DNA of 10,335 nucleotides. It comes from an uncultured Pseudomonadota bacterium (GTDB lineage: Bacteria > Pseudomonadota > Gammaproteobacteria > Burkholderiales > Casimicrobiaceae). Position numbers and translations under genes: made by a program. A model generated the notes under the pieces. It saw only the letters and a list, made by a program, of their open reading frames with translations. It made no database searches and had not been told where the DNA came from. Location of the stretch: positions 1 through 10,335 of the forward strand of contig CALFEY010000271.1 of NCBI GenBank assembly GCA_937958295.1, given 5' to 3'. Below are positions 1-6,212 of this stretch, piece by piece. Positions within the stretch are counted from its first letter, which is position 1. The number at the start of each line of letters is the position of its first letter.

Positions 1-559
1 CGCCTGGTTCGGCATCATCGCGCTCGTGTCGTCGCTCATTCCGGTGGTGGCGATTTCGCCGATCCTGCTCTACATCGGGATGCTGATCGGCGCGCAGGCG
101 TTCCAGGAGTCGCCCAAGGCGCACGCGCCGGCCGTGGTGCTGGCCCTCACGCCGCACCTCGCGGCGTGGGGCAAGCTCATGATCGACAACGCGCTGGGCG
201 CCGCCGGAACCACCGCCGCCGCCGTGGGGCTCGACAAGCTCGCCCAGGTGGGCGTGCTCTATCACGGCCTCGCGGTCATGGGCGGGGGCGCGATCCTGGG
301 CGGGCTCGTGCTCGGCGCCATCGGCGCGTTCATCATCGACGGGGCAATGCGCAAGGCCGCGGCGTTTGCGTTGGCGGGCGCGGTGCTCACGTTCTTTGGC
401 TTCATGCACGGGGAAGCGATCGGCTTCGCCCAAACTCCGCTCGTGGCCTTGAGCTACCTCGTGGTCGCAGGCGTGCTTCTCGCCAGTGCCAGGTCGGCGG
501 TGGCCAAGCCGGCCCCGATGCCCGACCACACGGCGCACGCGCACGGCGCCGCCGACTAG
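1..559 (+). CDS. NCS2-type (xanthine/uracil/vitamin C family) permease, C-terminal part
   Basis: The 5' end lies outside the window. The frame is open from base 2 and ends at TAG 557-559, so the GTG at 26 is internal rather than a start. About 185 residues are visible. They contain at least four hydrophobic segments: one around IPVVAISPILLYIGMLIGAQ, one around the glycine-rich stretch GLAVMGGGAILGGLVLGAIG, one around AFALAGAVLTFFGFMHG and a last one around VALSYLVVAGVLLAS. The pattern of an ISPILLYIGM helix followed by an AQAFQ segment and an APAVVLAL stretch resembles the C-terminal half of NCS2 permeases of the AzgA/xanthine-uracil type, inner-membrane proton symporters for nucleobases. The substrate cannot be read from this fragment. 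The soluble tail ends in a short His-containing stretch (DHTAHAHGAAD). The gene is convergent with the oxidoreductase at 646. Family assignment is from remembered sequence pattern and is moderately secure. Confidence 0.6.
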   Translation, partial: AWFGIIALVSSLIPVVAISPILLYIGMLIGAQAFQESPKAHAPAVVLALTPHLAAWGKLMIDNALGAAGTTAAAVGLDKLAQVGVLYHGLAVMGGGAILGGLVLGAIGAFIIDGAMRKAAAFALAGAVLTFFGFMHGEAIGFAQTPLVALSYLVVAGVLLASARSAVAKPAPMPDHTAHAHGAAD

Positions 560-599
560 CGGCAAGGCGCGCGGCAGCGTTGCCACGATGCAGGTCCGG

Positions 600-626
600 G
601 CGCCCGCGGTGCGTACCCGTGGGCGC
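600..626. terminator. GC-rich hairpin between convergent genes, possible bidirectional terminator
   Basis: Bases 600-609 pair with 617-626 to give a 10-bp stem containing one G-U pair, with a 7-nt loop (610-616). It lies in the 86-bp gap between the permease stop (559) and the oxidoreductase stop (646), where either transcript would need to end. No T-run follows on either strand, so a classic intrinsic terminator is not shown. Rho-dependent termination or 3'-end protection would be equally compatible. Confidence 0.35.
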
Positions 627-645
627 GCACCGAAGGCGTGTCCCC

Positions 646-1821
646 TTAACGCGGCAGCTTCGCGACGTCTTCCCAGCGCCCGTTGGCTTGCGAGCGCAGG
701 CATGCCTCGATGAAGGCCATCGTGTGCGCGCCGTCCTCGATGCGCGGGTACGGGGCGGCGGGTACGGTCTCGCCGAGCTCGCGGGCCATGCGCTCCTGCG
801 CGGCTTCGGCGTAGATGTTGGCGAACGCCTCGCGCAGGCCCTCGGGATGCCCGCGCGGCGTGCGGCCCAGTGCCACGATATGCGCCGGCAGGAAGGGGTC
901 GCCGCGCGTGATCACCTTGACGGCCTCTCCCTGCAGCGCGAGGCGCAGGTACGACGGCTCGCGGTGCCACCACTCGAGCATGCCCTTGTCGCCATACACC
1001 CGCAGGCGGATGTCGTTCTCGCCGCCGGCCGCCGCTTGCGTGACCGTGAACGTGCCACGCGTGCCGTCGTCGAGCGCAATGAGGGCGGATACGTAGTCCA
1101 CGACTTCGCGCCCGGGCACAAGCGCGCCCACGTCGGCGGACACCCGCGCGATCTCCTGGCCCGTCACGAACGACGCTAGCTGCTGCGCGTGGCAGCCGAT
1201 GGCACTCATCACGAGGGCCTGGCCGCTTCGGCGCGTGTCCAGGATCCAGCGAAAGCGGTTGTTCTGGGGACCGTCCTCCACCTTCACGGCCATCCCGCTC
1301 TGGATGTACTCCACCTGCGCGAGGCGCAGCCGGCCGATCGCGCCGTCGCGTACGAGCTCGCGTGCATAGCGGGTCATCGGATACGCGGCATAGCCGTGGG
1401 CGATCGCGAACACCCGCTTGTGCTCGCGCACGCGCTGCACGAGGTCGATCGCTTCGGCGAAATCGTGGGTGACGGGCTTGTCGCATACGACGTCGAGTCC
1501 GGCATCGATGGCGGCGCGAGCGTAGGCGTAGTGCGTATCGTTGGGCGTCATGATCGCGATCGCATCGATCGGGTCGTCGCGCTTTCGCTCTTGCGCGATC
1601 ATCTGCTCGATGGTGCCGTAGCTGCGGTCGGCGTCGAAGCCGAGCGTCACGCCGGCGGTGCGCGAACGCGCCGCGTCGCTCGAGAACACGCCAGCCTTGC
1701 ATTGCCACCAGCCGTCGAATTCGGCGGCACCGCGGTGCATGCGCCCGATCCACGAATCGGGCCCGCCGCCCACGATGCCTAAGCGCAGGGGTCGGCCAAA
1801 ACGCTCCTTGATGCTTGTCAT
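646..1821 (-). CDS. Gfo/Idh/MocA family NAD(P)-dependent oxidoreductase
   Basis: The 391-aa product has the usual length and layout of this family: an N-terminal Rossmann domain and a C-terminal alpha/beta domain. The nucleotide-binding glycine motif is GIVGGG at residues 15-20. MTPNDTH (91-97) matches the family's end-of-strand motif. CDKP (113-116) is a D-for-E variant of the hallmark EKP, with the catalytic-type lysine at 115. IGCHAQQL (208-215) supplies the conserved histidine, H211. The C-terminal YPRIEDGAHTMAFIEA segment is also typical. Members oxidise or reduce sugars, inositols and related polyols in the cytoplasm; the substrate here is not predictable. The ATG at 1821 is preceded by a strong GGGAGG ribosome-binding site three bases away. 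The gene stands alone, convergent with the permease and divergent from the phasin, with a palindrome in its leader. Confidence 0.88.
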   Translation of the reverse strand: MTSIKERFGRPLRLGIVGGGPDSWIGRMHRGAAEFDGWWQCKAGVFSSDAARSRTAGVTLGFDADRSYGTIEQMIAQERKRDDPIDAIAIMTPNDTHYAYARAAIDAGLDVVCDKPVTHDFAEAIDLVQRVREHKRVFAIAHGYAAYPMTRYARELVRDGAIGRLRLAQVEYIQSGMAVKVEDGPQNNRFRWILDTRRSGQALVMSAIGCHAQQLASFVTGQEIARVSADVGALVPGREVVDYVSALIALDDGTRGTFTVTQAAAGGENDIRLRVYGDKGMLEWWHREPSYLRLALQGEAVKVITRGDPFLPAHIVALGRTPRGHPEGLREAFANIYAEAAQERMARELGETVPAAPYPRIEDGAHTMAFIEACLRSQANGRWEDVAKLPR

Positions 1822-1845
1822 GATCCTCCCTCCATCAATGTCGTA

Positions 1846-1867
1846 CCGTGCGTTCTAGAGCGCACGG
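1846..1867. promoter_or_regulatory. 22-nt near-perfect palindrome, candidate operator upstream of the oxidoreductase
   Basis: Arms CCGTGCG (1846-1852) and CGCACGG (1861-1867) are exact inverted repeats, and the centre contains TCTAGA (1854-1859). Only the T1853/G1860 pair breaks the symmetry. It lies 24 bp upstream of the oxidoreductase ATG and just ahead of its ribosome-binding site. A weak -10-like TAGGAT on the minus strand (1883-1878) would place transcription start near 1871, with the palindrome at the beginning of the leader. This fits a dimeric repressor site, though a leader hairpin is the alternative. No regulator gene is visible nearby. Confidence 0.45.
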
Positions 1868-1921
1868 GCAGCCGGCGATCCTAGCATGTGCCCGCGCCGC
1901 CGTTCGCGCTGCGGAGCTCGC

Positions 1922-1950
1922 TTGACCGTGCCTGGGAATGGGAGTCTCAT
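1922..1950 (+). promoter_or_regulatory. Possible sigma-70 promoter for the phasin gene
   Basis: TTGACC (1922-1927) matches five of six bases of the -35 consensus. After exactly 17 bp comes TCTCAT (1945-1950), which matches four of six bases of the -10 consensus. Transcription would start near 1957 and give a leader of about 40 nt before the phasin ATG. The spacing is ideal but the -10 is imperfect, and no experiment supports it. Confidence 0.4.
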
Positions 1951-1996
1951 CTACGAGGCACCGCCCTGTTCCATCCCTTTCGCAAAGGAGCCTCAC

Positions 1997-2635
1997 ATGG
2001 CCACCAAAGCACCCGCTGCGAAGAAGTCCGCGAAGAAGACTGCGCGCAAGACGACCCGTCGGGCCGCGCCGGCCGCGGAGATGCCCTCGTTCCCGGGCTT
2101 CGACCCCAAGTCGATCCCGGGCCTCGACATGGCCAAGATGAATGTCGTGACGCCCGAACAGGCGATCGAGCTCTACAAGACGAATGCGCGCATCGCCCTC
2201 GACATCATCAACGCGGCCATCGAGAACACGGCCAAGGTGCGGCGCCTGCAATTCGATACGGAGGAGGAGACCCGCGCTCGGAGCCGCAAGGCGGCCAAGG
2301 CAGCGGCCGACGCCAAGAGCCCGACGGAGATGATGGCGGCGGGACAGACCGCTTCTCAGGAAGCGCTCGAGCACGCGATGCGCTACTGGGGGCAGATGTT
2401 CGAGCTCATCGCCGAGATGCAGAAGCGCCTCTGGGTAATGATGGAGGGCCAGATGCAGGTCATGCCGGGCATCAAGGAAACGCGCGCCGCAATGTCGATG
2501 ATGCCGGACCTCACGCAGGCGCAGAACGTCATCAAGGCCATGCAGGGTGTGGTGGGCGCGGGCGGCAACGCCTTCGAGTCGATGCAGAAGGTGATGGGCG
2601 ATCTTTCCCGCTTCATGCCCGGCATGCGGCGCTGA
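1997..2635 (+). CDS. Phasin family protein (PHA granule-associated)
   Basis: The product has 212 residues. The start is the ATG at 1997 because AAAGGAG (1984-1990) sits six bases upstream; an in-frame ATG at 1886 has no such signal and would add an implausible leader. Residues 2-24 are a Lys/Ala/Arg-rich tail (repeats of AKK, TARK). A PGFDP...IPGLD segment (33-44) and a long amphipathic helical region follow, about 50-155, including the typical phasin segment with EQAIELYKTN and the downstream helix WGQMFELIAEMQKRL. The C-terminal region is Met-rich (155-212). Phasins coat polyhydroxyalkanoate granules and control their size and number, so the organism probably stores carbon as PHA. The basic tail recalls PhaF- and PhaM-type phasins that also contact DNA, but there it is C-terminal. 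The gene appears monocistronic, with a hairpin just after the stop. Confidence 0.82.
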   Translation: MATKAPAAKKSAKKTARKTTRRAAPAAEMPSFPGFDPKSIPGLDMAKMNVVTPEQAIELYKTNARIALDIINAAIENTAKVRRLQFDTEEETRARSRKAAKAAADAKSPTEMMAAGQTASQEALEHAMRYWGQMFELIAEMQKRLWVMMEGQMQVMPGIKETRAAMSMMPDLTQAQNVIKAMQGVVGAGGNAFESMQKVMGDLSRFMPGMRR

Positions 2636-2641
2636 TCCCAG

Positions 2642-2685
2642 CGCGGGGTCGGCCGCCCGGCGGCCTTCCCTCGGGTGCCCCCGCG
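2642..2685 (+). terminator. Nested hairpin after the phasin gene, probable terminator
   Basis: An inner stem GGCCGC (2651-2656) / GCGGCC (2660-2665) with a three-base loop begins 15 bp after the phasin stop and is followed by TTCCCTC. A second, outer stem CGCGGGG (2642-2648) / CCCCGCG (2679-2685) encloses it. The T-content after the inner stem is low, as often in GC-rich genomes, so efficiency is uncertain. Confidence 0.45.
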
Positions 2686-2738
2686 GTGCTGCGCGGCTCG
2701 GGCGGCGCCGGCCATGGCCGCCTTGCGTGGTGCTGCGC

Positions 2739-2744
2739 GACAAT
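2739..2744 (+). promoter_or_regulatory. Possible -10 element giving a leaderless mRNA for the membrane protein
   Basis: GACAAT (2739-2744) matches four of six bases of the -10 consensus and ends six bases before the ATG at 2751. Transcription from it would begin at or within a base or two of the start codon. No Shine-Dalgarno sequence is present upstream of that ATG, which agrees with a leaderless message. No good -35 is visible, so this is tentative. Confidence 0.25.
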
Positions 2745-2750
2745 AGCGCC

Positions 2751-3629
2751 ATGAAGATGTCCCGCCGCACGTGGCTCCTCTGGTTCCTCGCGTTGGCGCT
2801 CGTGCTCTTCGTGGCCGTGGAGCACTACACGGGTTACGAGGTGATCGGCGCCGCGATGCGCTTCGTGTGGAACGGCATCGCCTTCGTCTTCAACGGCATC
2901 TGGCGAGCGGGCAGCGGATTTGTGTCGGCTGCGGCGCGCGCCGTGGGCATGCGCCGCGTGGCGCGAGTGGCCGCCGGCCTCGCCGGCGTGGGCCTGGGCT
3001 ACGCTGGCAGCGTGATCCTGAGCGATGCCAAGCTGCACCGCGCGCATACCTGGCGCGACAAGCTGCGCGCCGTCATCACGATCGCGCGCAACAAGTGGGT
3101 GGGGCTGCACCTCGTGTGGAAGCTCCTCATCGTCGCGGCGCTCATTGCGAGCCAGGTCTACCTGCACTTCCTGCTGATCCTCTTTCCGATCGCTTTCCTC
3201 GTGCCCGTGGTGCGGCGCGTGTGGATCGTGCTGGGCGACTCGCTCTTCGGCACGCTCTACAAGAAGAAGATGGCCGGCGTGCATCGCGGCTTGCGCAAGC
3301 TCCTGTGGCACACGCCAGGCTATCCCCAGACCGTGGCGGTCATGCGACTTGCGCGGATGCGCTACCTTTGCGCCTGGCGCCGGTGGCGCTACGACGCGCG
3401 CTATCGAAACGAGGCCACGGGCGAGCGGCGCGTGAGCTTCGTCGAGCCGGTGCGCCTGTGGTGGCGCGGCGAGCTCGATCGCTACGTGGACAAGCCCCTG
3501 ATGGCCGGGGCGGTGGTGCCGCCCAAGGCCCATCGGCCACGGCGACCGCCCGCCAAGGCGCGTGACGTGGCGCCCCACCCGCAACCGCCGCATGCGCCAT
3601 CAGGCGACGCGCCTCCCTCGGAAGGTTGA
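2751..3629 (+). CDS. Membrane protein of unknown function
   Basis: I do not recognise the family. The 292-residue product starts best at ATG 2751, which places a basic MKMSRR head directly before the first membrane helix; ATG 2757 is nearly equivalent, and an upstream GTG at 2727 would only add charged residues. Helix 1 is about residues 8-25. A weaker hydrophobic, glycine-rich segment spans about 73-91. A strong long hydrophobic region covers 122-161 and probably forms a hairpin of two helices. The remainder is very basic (KKK at 171-173, many Arg and Trp between 196 and 245) and likely faces the cytoplasm. Residues 255-292 form a Pro/Arg/His-rich disordered tail. It lies between the phasin and a convergent small gene 26 bp away. 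A structural or envelope role would be a guess. Confidence 0.75.
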   Translation: MKMSRRTWLLWFLALALVLFVAVEHYTGYEVIGAAMRFVWNGIAFVFNGIWRAGSGFVSAAARAVGMRRVARVAAGLAGVGLGYAGSVILSDAKLHRAHTWRDKLRAVITIARNKWVGLHLVWKLLIVAALIASQVYLHFLLILFPIAFLVPVVRRVWIVLGDSLFGTLYKKKMAGVHRGLRKLLWHTPGYPQTVAVMRLARMRYLCAWRRWRYDARYRNEATGERRVSFVEPVRLWWRGELDRYVDKPLMAGAVVPPKAHRPRRPPAKARDVAPHPQPPHAPSGDAPPSEG

Positions 3630-3655
3630 GCGTGTGCCAGGCGCCCTCGGCGCCG

Positions 3656-3871
3656 TCACATCTTTCTTGCGAGCACCGCGGCGTCGGCGAGGCGGTAGGC
3701 CTCCTCGGCGATCGCCCGCACCGCGTCCGGACCCGTCGCGCGTCCTGCGCTCGTGCACAGCGCCGCGAGCGCATGCGCCGCGAAGTAGTCCCTGATCGTG
3801 AGGCCCTGCTTGTTCCCGCCGCCTGGCGGCGGAAAGGCCGGATCCACACCGGGGTTGGAAATGAAAGCCAT
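3656..3871 (-). CDS. Small conserved-type protein, phage-like family, function unknown
   Basis: The 71-aa product starts at ATG 3871 with GGAG six bases upstream and ends at TGA 3658-3656. It has a short Pro/Gly-rich head (NPGVDPAFPPPGGGNKQ), then LTIRDYFAAHALAAL and a second helical part, DAVRAIAEEAYRLADAAVLARK. The combination of a T-x-R-D/E-Y-F-A motif, a hydrophobic A-x-A-x-x-A helix and a closing A-Y-x-x-A-D-A segment is reminiscent of short proteins common in phages and prophages, whose function is not known to me. No other phage gene is present here, so it may be a domesticated remnant. A tRNA-Leu gene lies upstream on the same strand. The ribosome-binding site and the clean stop support expression; function is open. 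Confidence 0.65.
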   Translation of the reverse strand: MAFISNPGVDPAFPPPGGGNKQGLTIRDYFAAHALAALCTSAGRATGPDAVRAIAEEAYRLADAAVLARKM

Positions 3872-3913
3872 CGCGCACTCCGTTCACATCCCTGAGGCGG
3901 TCAGGCGGCCGTA

Positions 3914-3931
3914 GCGCGGAGTCCGCCGCGC
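3914..3931 (-). terminator. Hairpin downstream of tRNA-Leu, weak terminator candidate
   Basis: GCGCGG (3914-3919) pairs with CCGCGC (3926-3931) around a six-base loop. On the minus strand it lies 45 nt beyond the CCA end of the tRNA and 42 nt before the start of the 71-aa gene. No T-run follows, so it could terminate, attenuate or simply separate the tRNA from the downstream message. Confidence 0.25.
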
Positions 3932-3976
3932 GCGGTCGTGAAGGAGCTCGTTGCGGATATGCACGTGGCCGATGCC

Positions 3977-4063
3977 TGGTGCCCGGGACGGGACTCGAAC
4001 CCGTATGACCTTGCGATCGAGGGATTTTAAGTCCCTTGTGTCTACCAGTTTCACCACCCGGGC
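3977..4063 (-). tRNA. tRNA-Leu, anticodon UAA
   Basis: The minus strand from 4063 to 3977 folds as a class II tRNA of 87 nt including an encoded CCA. The acceptor arms GCCCGGG and CCCGGGC pair fully, with discriminator A. The D arm contains the conserved GG in CTGGTAGAC. The anticodon stem AGGGA/TCCCT closes the loop CTTAAAA, which gives anticodon UAA. A long variable arm (about CGATCGCAAGGTCATA) follows, and the T arm carries the standard TTCGA loop. It reads UUA and UUG, codons that are rare in this GC-rich genome. A -10-like TAACAT on the minus strand (4079-4074) lies ten bases before the mature 5' end, a suitable distance, but no convincing -35 is seen. Confidence 0.97.
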
Positions 4064-4226
4064 GCGAGCGCCGATGTTACGCGAAGCCCGCCACGCCCGT
4101 CCCATGCGGTCTCACATCGAGGGGTAAAGCGTCCTACCGCATGTTGCGATATGCGCCGATGCGCCGGTCAAACGTTGGGGCGGATAGTCGGGCCGTAGAT
4201 TGGCTCATCAACGCAACGGAGGCAGC

Positions 4227-4424
4227 ATGAAAAAGGCACTGGCAGTCGTCGTCATTGCAACGAGTCTTGCTGCGTGCGGCAGCATGTCCACGCGCGATCG
4301 CAACACCGTGATCGGCGGCGGCTTGGGTGCTGCGGCGGGCGCGGCCATCAGCGACGGTAGCGTGGGAGGCACGGTCGGCGGCGCGGTCGTCGGCGGCGTG
4401 GTCGGCAACCAGATCAATCGATAG
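4227..4424 (+). CDS. Small glycine-zipper lipoprotein, OsmB-like
   Basis: The 65-residue product starts at ATG 4227, with GGAGG (4218-4222) four bases upstream. Residues 1-16 form a lipoprotein signal: a KK head, a hydrophobic core (LAVVVIATS) and the lipobox LAAC, so Cys17 would be lipidated and become the first mature residue. The next residue is Gly, which favours outer-membrane sorting. The remaining 48 residues are a glycine zipper with repeated GxxxG-like spacing (GGGLGAAAGAAI, GGTVGGAVVGGVVGNQ) and end in QINR. This matches OsmB and related glycine-zipper 2TM lipoproteins, often induced by osmotic or envelope stress; the exact role is unclear. I see no confident promoter in the 163-bp gap between this gene and the tRNA. 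It converges on the P-loop gene with 21 bp between stops and no obvious terminator. Confidence 0.85.
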   Translation: MKKALAVVVIATSLAACGSMSTRDRNTVIGGGLGAAAGAAISDGSVGGTVGGAVVGGVVGNQINR

Positions 4425-4445
4425 CAGCTCACAGCCCGTACACGC

Positions 4446-6212
4446 TCACCCCGTGCGCCACGTGCCCACGGTGTGGACCCGGTCCTCTGCTGGCAGGAAC
4501 TCCGGCGCGTCCGGTCTTCGGGTGCAGCTGTCGATACCGGGCTGCACGGCCATGAGGGTGGATCGCAGCGCGGGCGAGAGCAACTCCAGGGCGATCGGAT
4601 CGACCCACGCCGCTTTCCCCGCGTGCATGCACGCCTGGACACGGCCGGTGGCCTGGTCTGCAAAATGGACGCGTGGAAACTCGGCCAAGCAGCGGCGTAC
4701 GAACGCGGCATTTGCGTCCGCACAGAGGTTTTCTCCAGTGCGATACAAGCGCGACGGCGCGAGGGCATCGATGTCGACCTTGCGATAACGTTCGATCGAC
4801 ACGAGGCAGGCGACGTCGAGGACGTTCAGCACATCGTTCCATCCGTAAGCCGCAGTGCGGGGCGGCTCGCCCCGTGGCACGCTGTTGTCCAGGAATTCGA
4901 CGTGCACGCGTTTGTCGCGACGACGAATCCACGTGAAGAACAGGGCCGGCATGCCGGCGTAGGCTTCAACCGCATGCGCGAGAGTGTCGTCGACGGCCTT
5001 GTAGCGGCCCACGTCGAGCCCGCGATTCCACGCCCGCTCGACGAGCGCTTCGGGTGGCGTGACGAGGAAGAAGAGATAGACATACTGCCCGAAGCGCGTG
5101 AGCAGATTGCTCCCCGCTTCTTCGGAATCGGGAGCGAAGCTGTCGAACCGGAAGCGATCGATGAGCAGGTGCGACACGTCGCCGCGGCTCGCCTTGCCCG
5201 CCATGTAACGGTCGAGCTTCTGGTCGATGATGGCGAGCTCGTCGCCGGTGAAGGCGCCGGCGTACTTGTAATCGGCGCCGAGGCTGCCGTAGTCGAGGAG
5301 CTGCTTGCGCCAGATGTCGGGGCTGATGAGCGCAAACTGCGACCAGTCGACGCCGATACGCTCCGCCAGCGCCTTCTGCAGGGGACGCATGGTGCTCTTG
5401 CCCGCGGCGGACGGACCCTTGGTGTTCATCACCACCGGCAGATCCTGCGCGGCGAGGAGCTGGTAGCCCTCGCGCGCGGCACCTGCGCGCACAAGCGGCT
5501 CCACGATCTCGCCGATCGCCGCGCTGCCGGCTTCGTTGGCGGCCAGGTCCACCGCGACGCGCGCGACGAGCGTGCGATCGCCCCACATGCGCTCGTGCTT
5601 GACGAGGAGGGCGCCCGCCACGCGCGCCAGCGCTCGCAACGCGCAGCGTTCGAGCCTGTCGCTCGCGCGGGCGCGTGCCTCCCAGTGGGCGATCACGGCC
5701 GAGGGCTCGGGCGCGGCCTCGGGCTCGCGAGCGGGAGATGCTCCGCGCAGGCGGTCCCACCAACCGGGTGACGGTGTCGCGGCGTGTGCGGATGCGTCGT
5801 CCCTATACAGGTGCCGCACCTCGCGCTCGACGATGGCCGCGATGCGCTCGCGTACTTGCGCGTAGGCCGCTTCGATCCGGGGCAGCGCCGGCGCGATGTC
5901 GCTCGCCAGCAGCGTGCTCGTGATGCGGCGAAAGTTGATCCCGAGGTCCTCGATGCGCGTGCCGTCCGGCACCGAGACGTTGGCCGTCACGCGCACGAGC
6001 AGTTCGTGCAGCGCGAGCCGCTCGGGGCGGAATGCGGCGATCTGGCGCAGGGGCAGGCCGGTCAGGTCGGCGACCTCGCGGATCTCGCCGAGCGCCACCC
6101 GGCCGTGCTCAGGCCGGTACAGCGTGGCGAGCCCCAGGAGCGACGACGGGATCTGCGACTGGATCCCCGGGTTCCAGGGGCCGTGGGAAGTGTCGGCGGC
6201 GAGGGGGGGCAT
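4446..6212 (-). CDS. Large P-loop NTPase, zeta-toxin/AAA-type kinase-like
   Basis: I choose ATG 6212 (588 aa) because the sequence from MPPLAADT onward looks structured. An upstream in-frame ATG at 6308 would add 32 low-complexity residues; neither start has a clear ribosome-binding site. Residues 1-240 form a largely helical region of no recognised family, with a Pro/Ala-rich break near 140-175. The C-terminal half is a P-loop kinase fold: Walker A GPSAAGKST (266-274, Lys272), SPDIWRK with Asp299 and Arg302 where zeta toxins place the catalytic Asp and substrate-binding residues, LLIDRFRFD (349-357) as a possible Walker B-like strand, and a FFLVTPPEALVERAWNRG strand and lid-like helix (381-398). 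This suggests phosphoryl transfer to a small molecule, nucleotide or polynucleotide. The substrate is unknown. No epsilon-like antitoxin gene adjoins it, so toxin-antitoxin function is not supported. Confidence 0.75.
   Translation of the reverse strand: MPPLAADTSHGPWNPGIQSQIPSSLLGLATLYRPEHGRVALGEIREVADLTGLPLRQIAAFRPERLALHELLVRVTANVSVPDGTRIEDLGINFRRITSTLLASDIAPALPRIEAAYAQVRERIAAIVEREVRHLYRDDASAHAATPSPGWWDRLRGASPAREPEAAPEPSAVIAHWEARARASDRLERCALRALARVAGALLVKHERMWGDRTLVARVAVDLAANEAGSAAIGEIVEPLVRAGAAREGYQLLAAQDLPVVMNTKGPSAAGKSTMRPLQKALAERIGVDWSQFALISPDIWRKQLLDYGSLGADYKYAGAFTGDELAIIDQKLDRYMAGKASRGDVSHLLIDRFRFDSFAPDSEEAGSNLLTRFGQYVYLFFLVTPPEALVERAWNRGLDVGRYKAVDDTLAHAVEAYAGMPALFFTWIRRRDKRVHVEFLDNSVPRGEPPRTAAYGWNDVLNVLDVACLVSIERYRKVDIDALAPSRLYRTGENLCADANAAFVRRCLAEFPRVHFADQATGRVQACMHAGKAAWVDPIALELLSPALRSTLMAVQPGIDSCTRRPDAPEFLPAEDRVHTVGTWRTG

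Noticed and set aside
166..1179. 337-codon plus-strand frame across the permease end and oxidoreductase
   Set aside because: Arg/Gly/Ala-rich composition, no motifs, and it overlaps two well-supported genes; GC bias leaves such frames open.
1835..2770. 311-codon minus-strand frame antisense to the phasin gene
   Set aside because: His/Arg/Leu-rich shadow of a real gene, no ribosome-binding site, no recognisable domain.
2613..3593. 326-codon minus-strand frame antisense to the membrane protein
   Set aside because: Extreme His/Arg/Ala content typical of antisense frames in GC-rich DNA; the sense frame has coherent membrane helices.
3977..4063. tRNA-Leu as the attachment site of a genomic island
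   Set aside because: No integrase and no second copy of the tRNA 3' end in the window.
3884..4105. Small minus-strand reading frame with a VVKLVDTRDLKS-like segment
   Set aside because: It is the translation of the tRNA-Leu gene, a well-known spurious protein; the RNA structure explains the sequence.
4473..5771. 432-codon plus-strand frame antisense to the P-loop gene
   Set aside because: No motif, and the opposite strand has a clear Walker A and consistent kinase-like layout.
4446..6212. Zeta/epsilon toxin-antitoxin module
   Set aside because: No small antitoxin gene adjoins; the protein is much longer than zeta toxins, so only the kinase-like fold is claimed.
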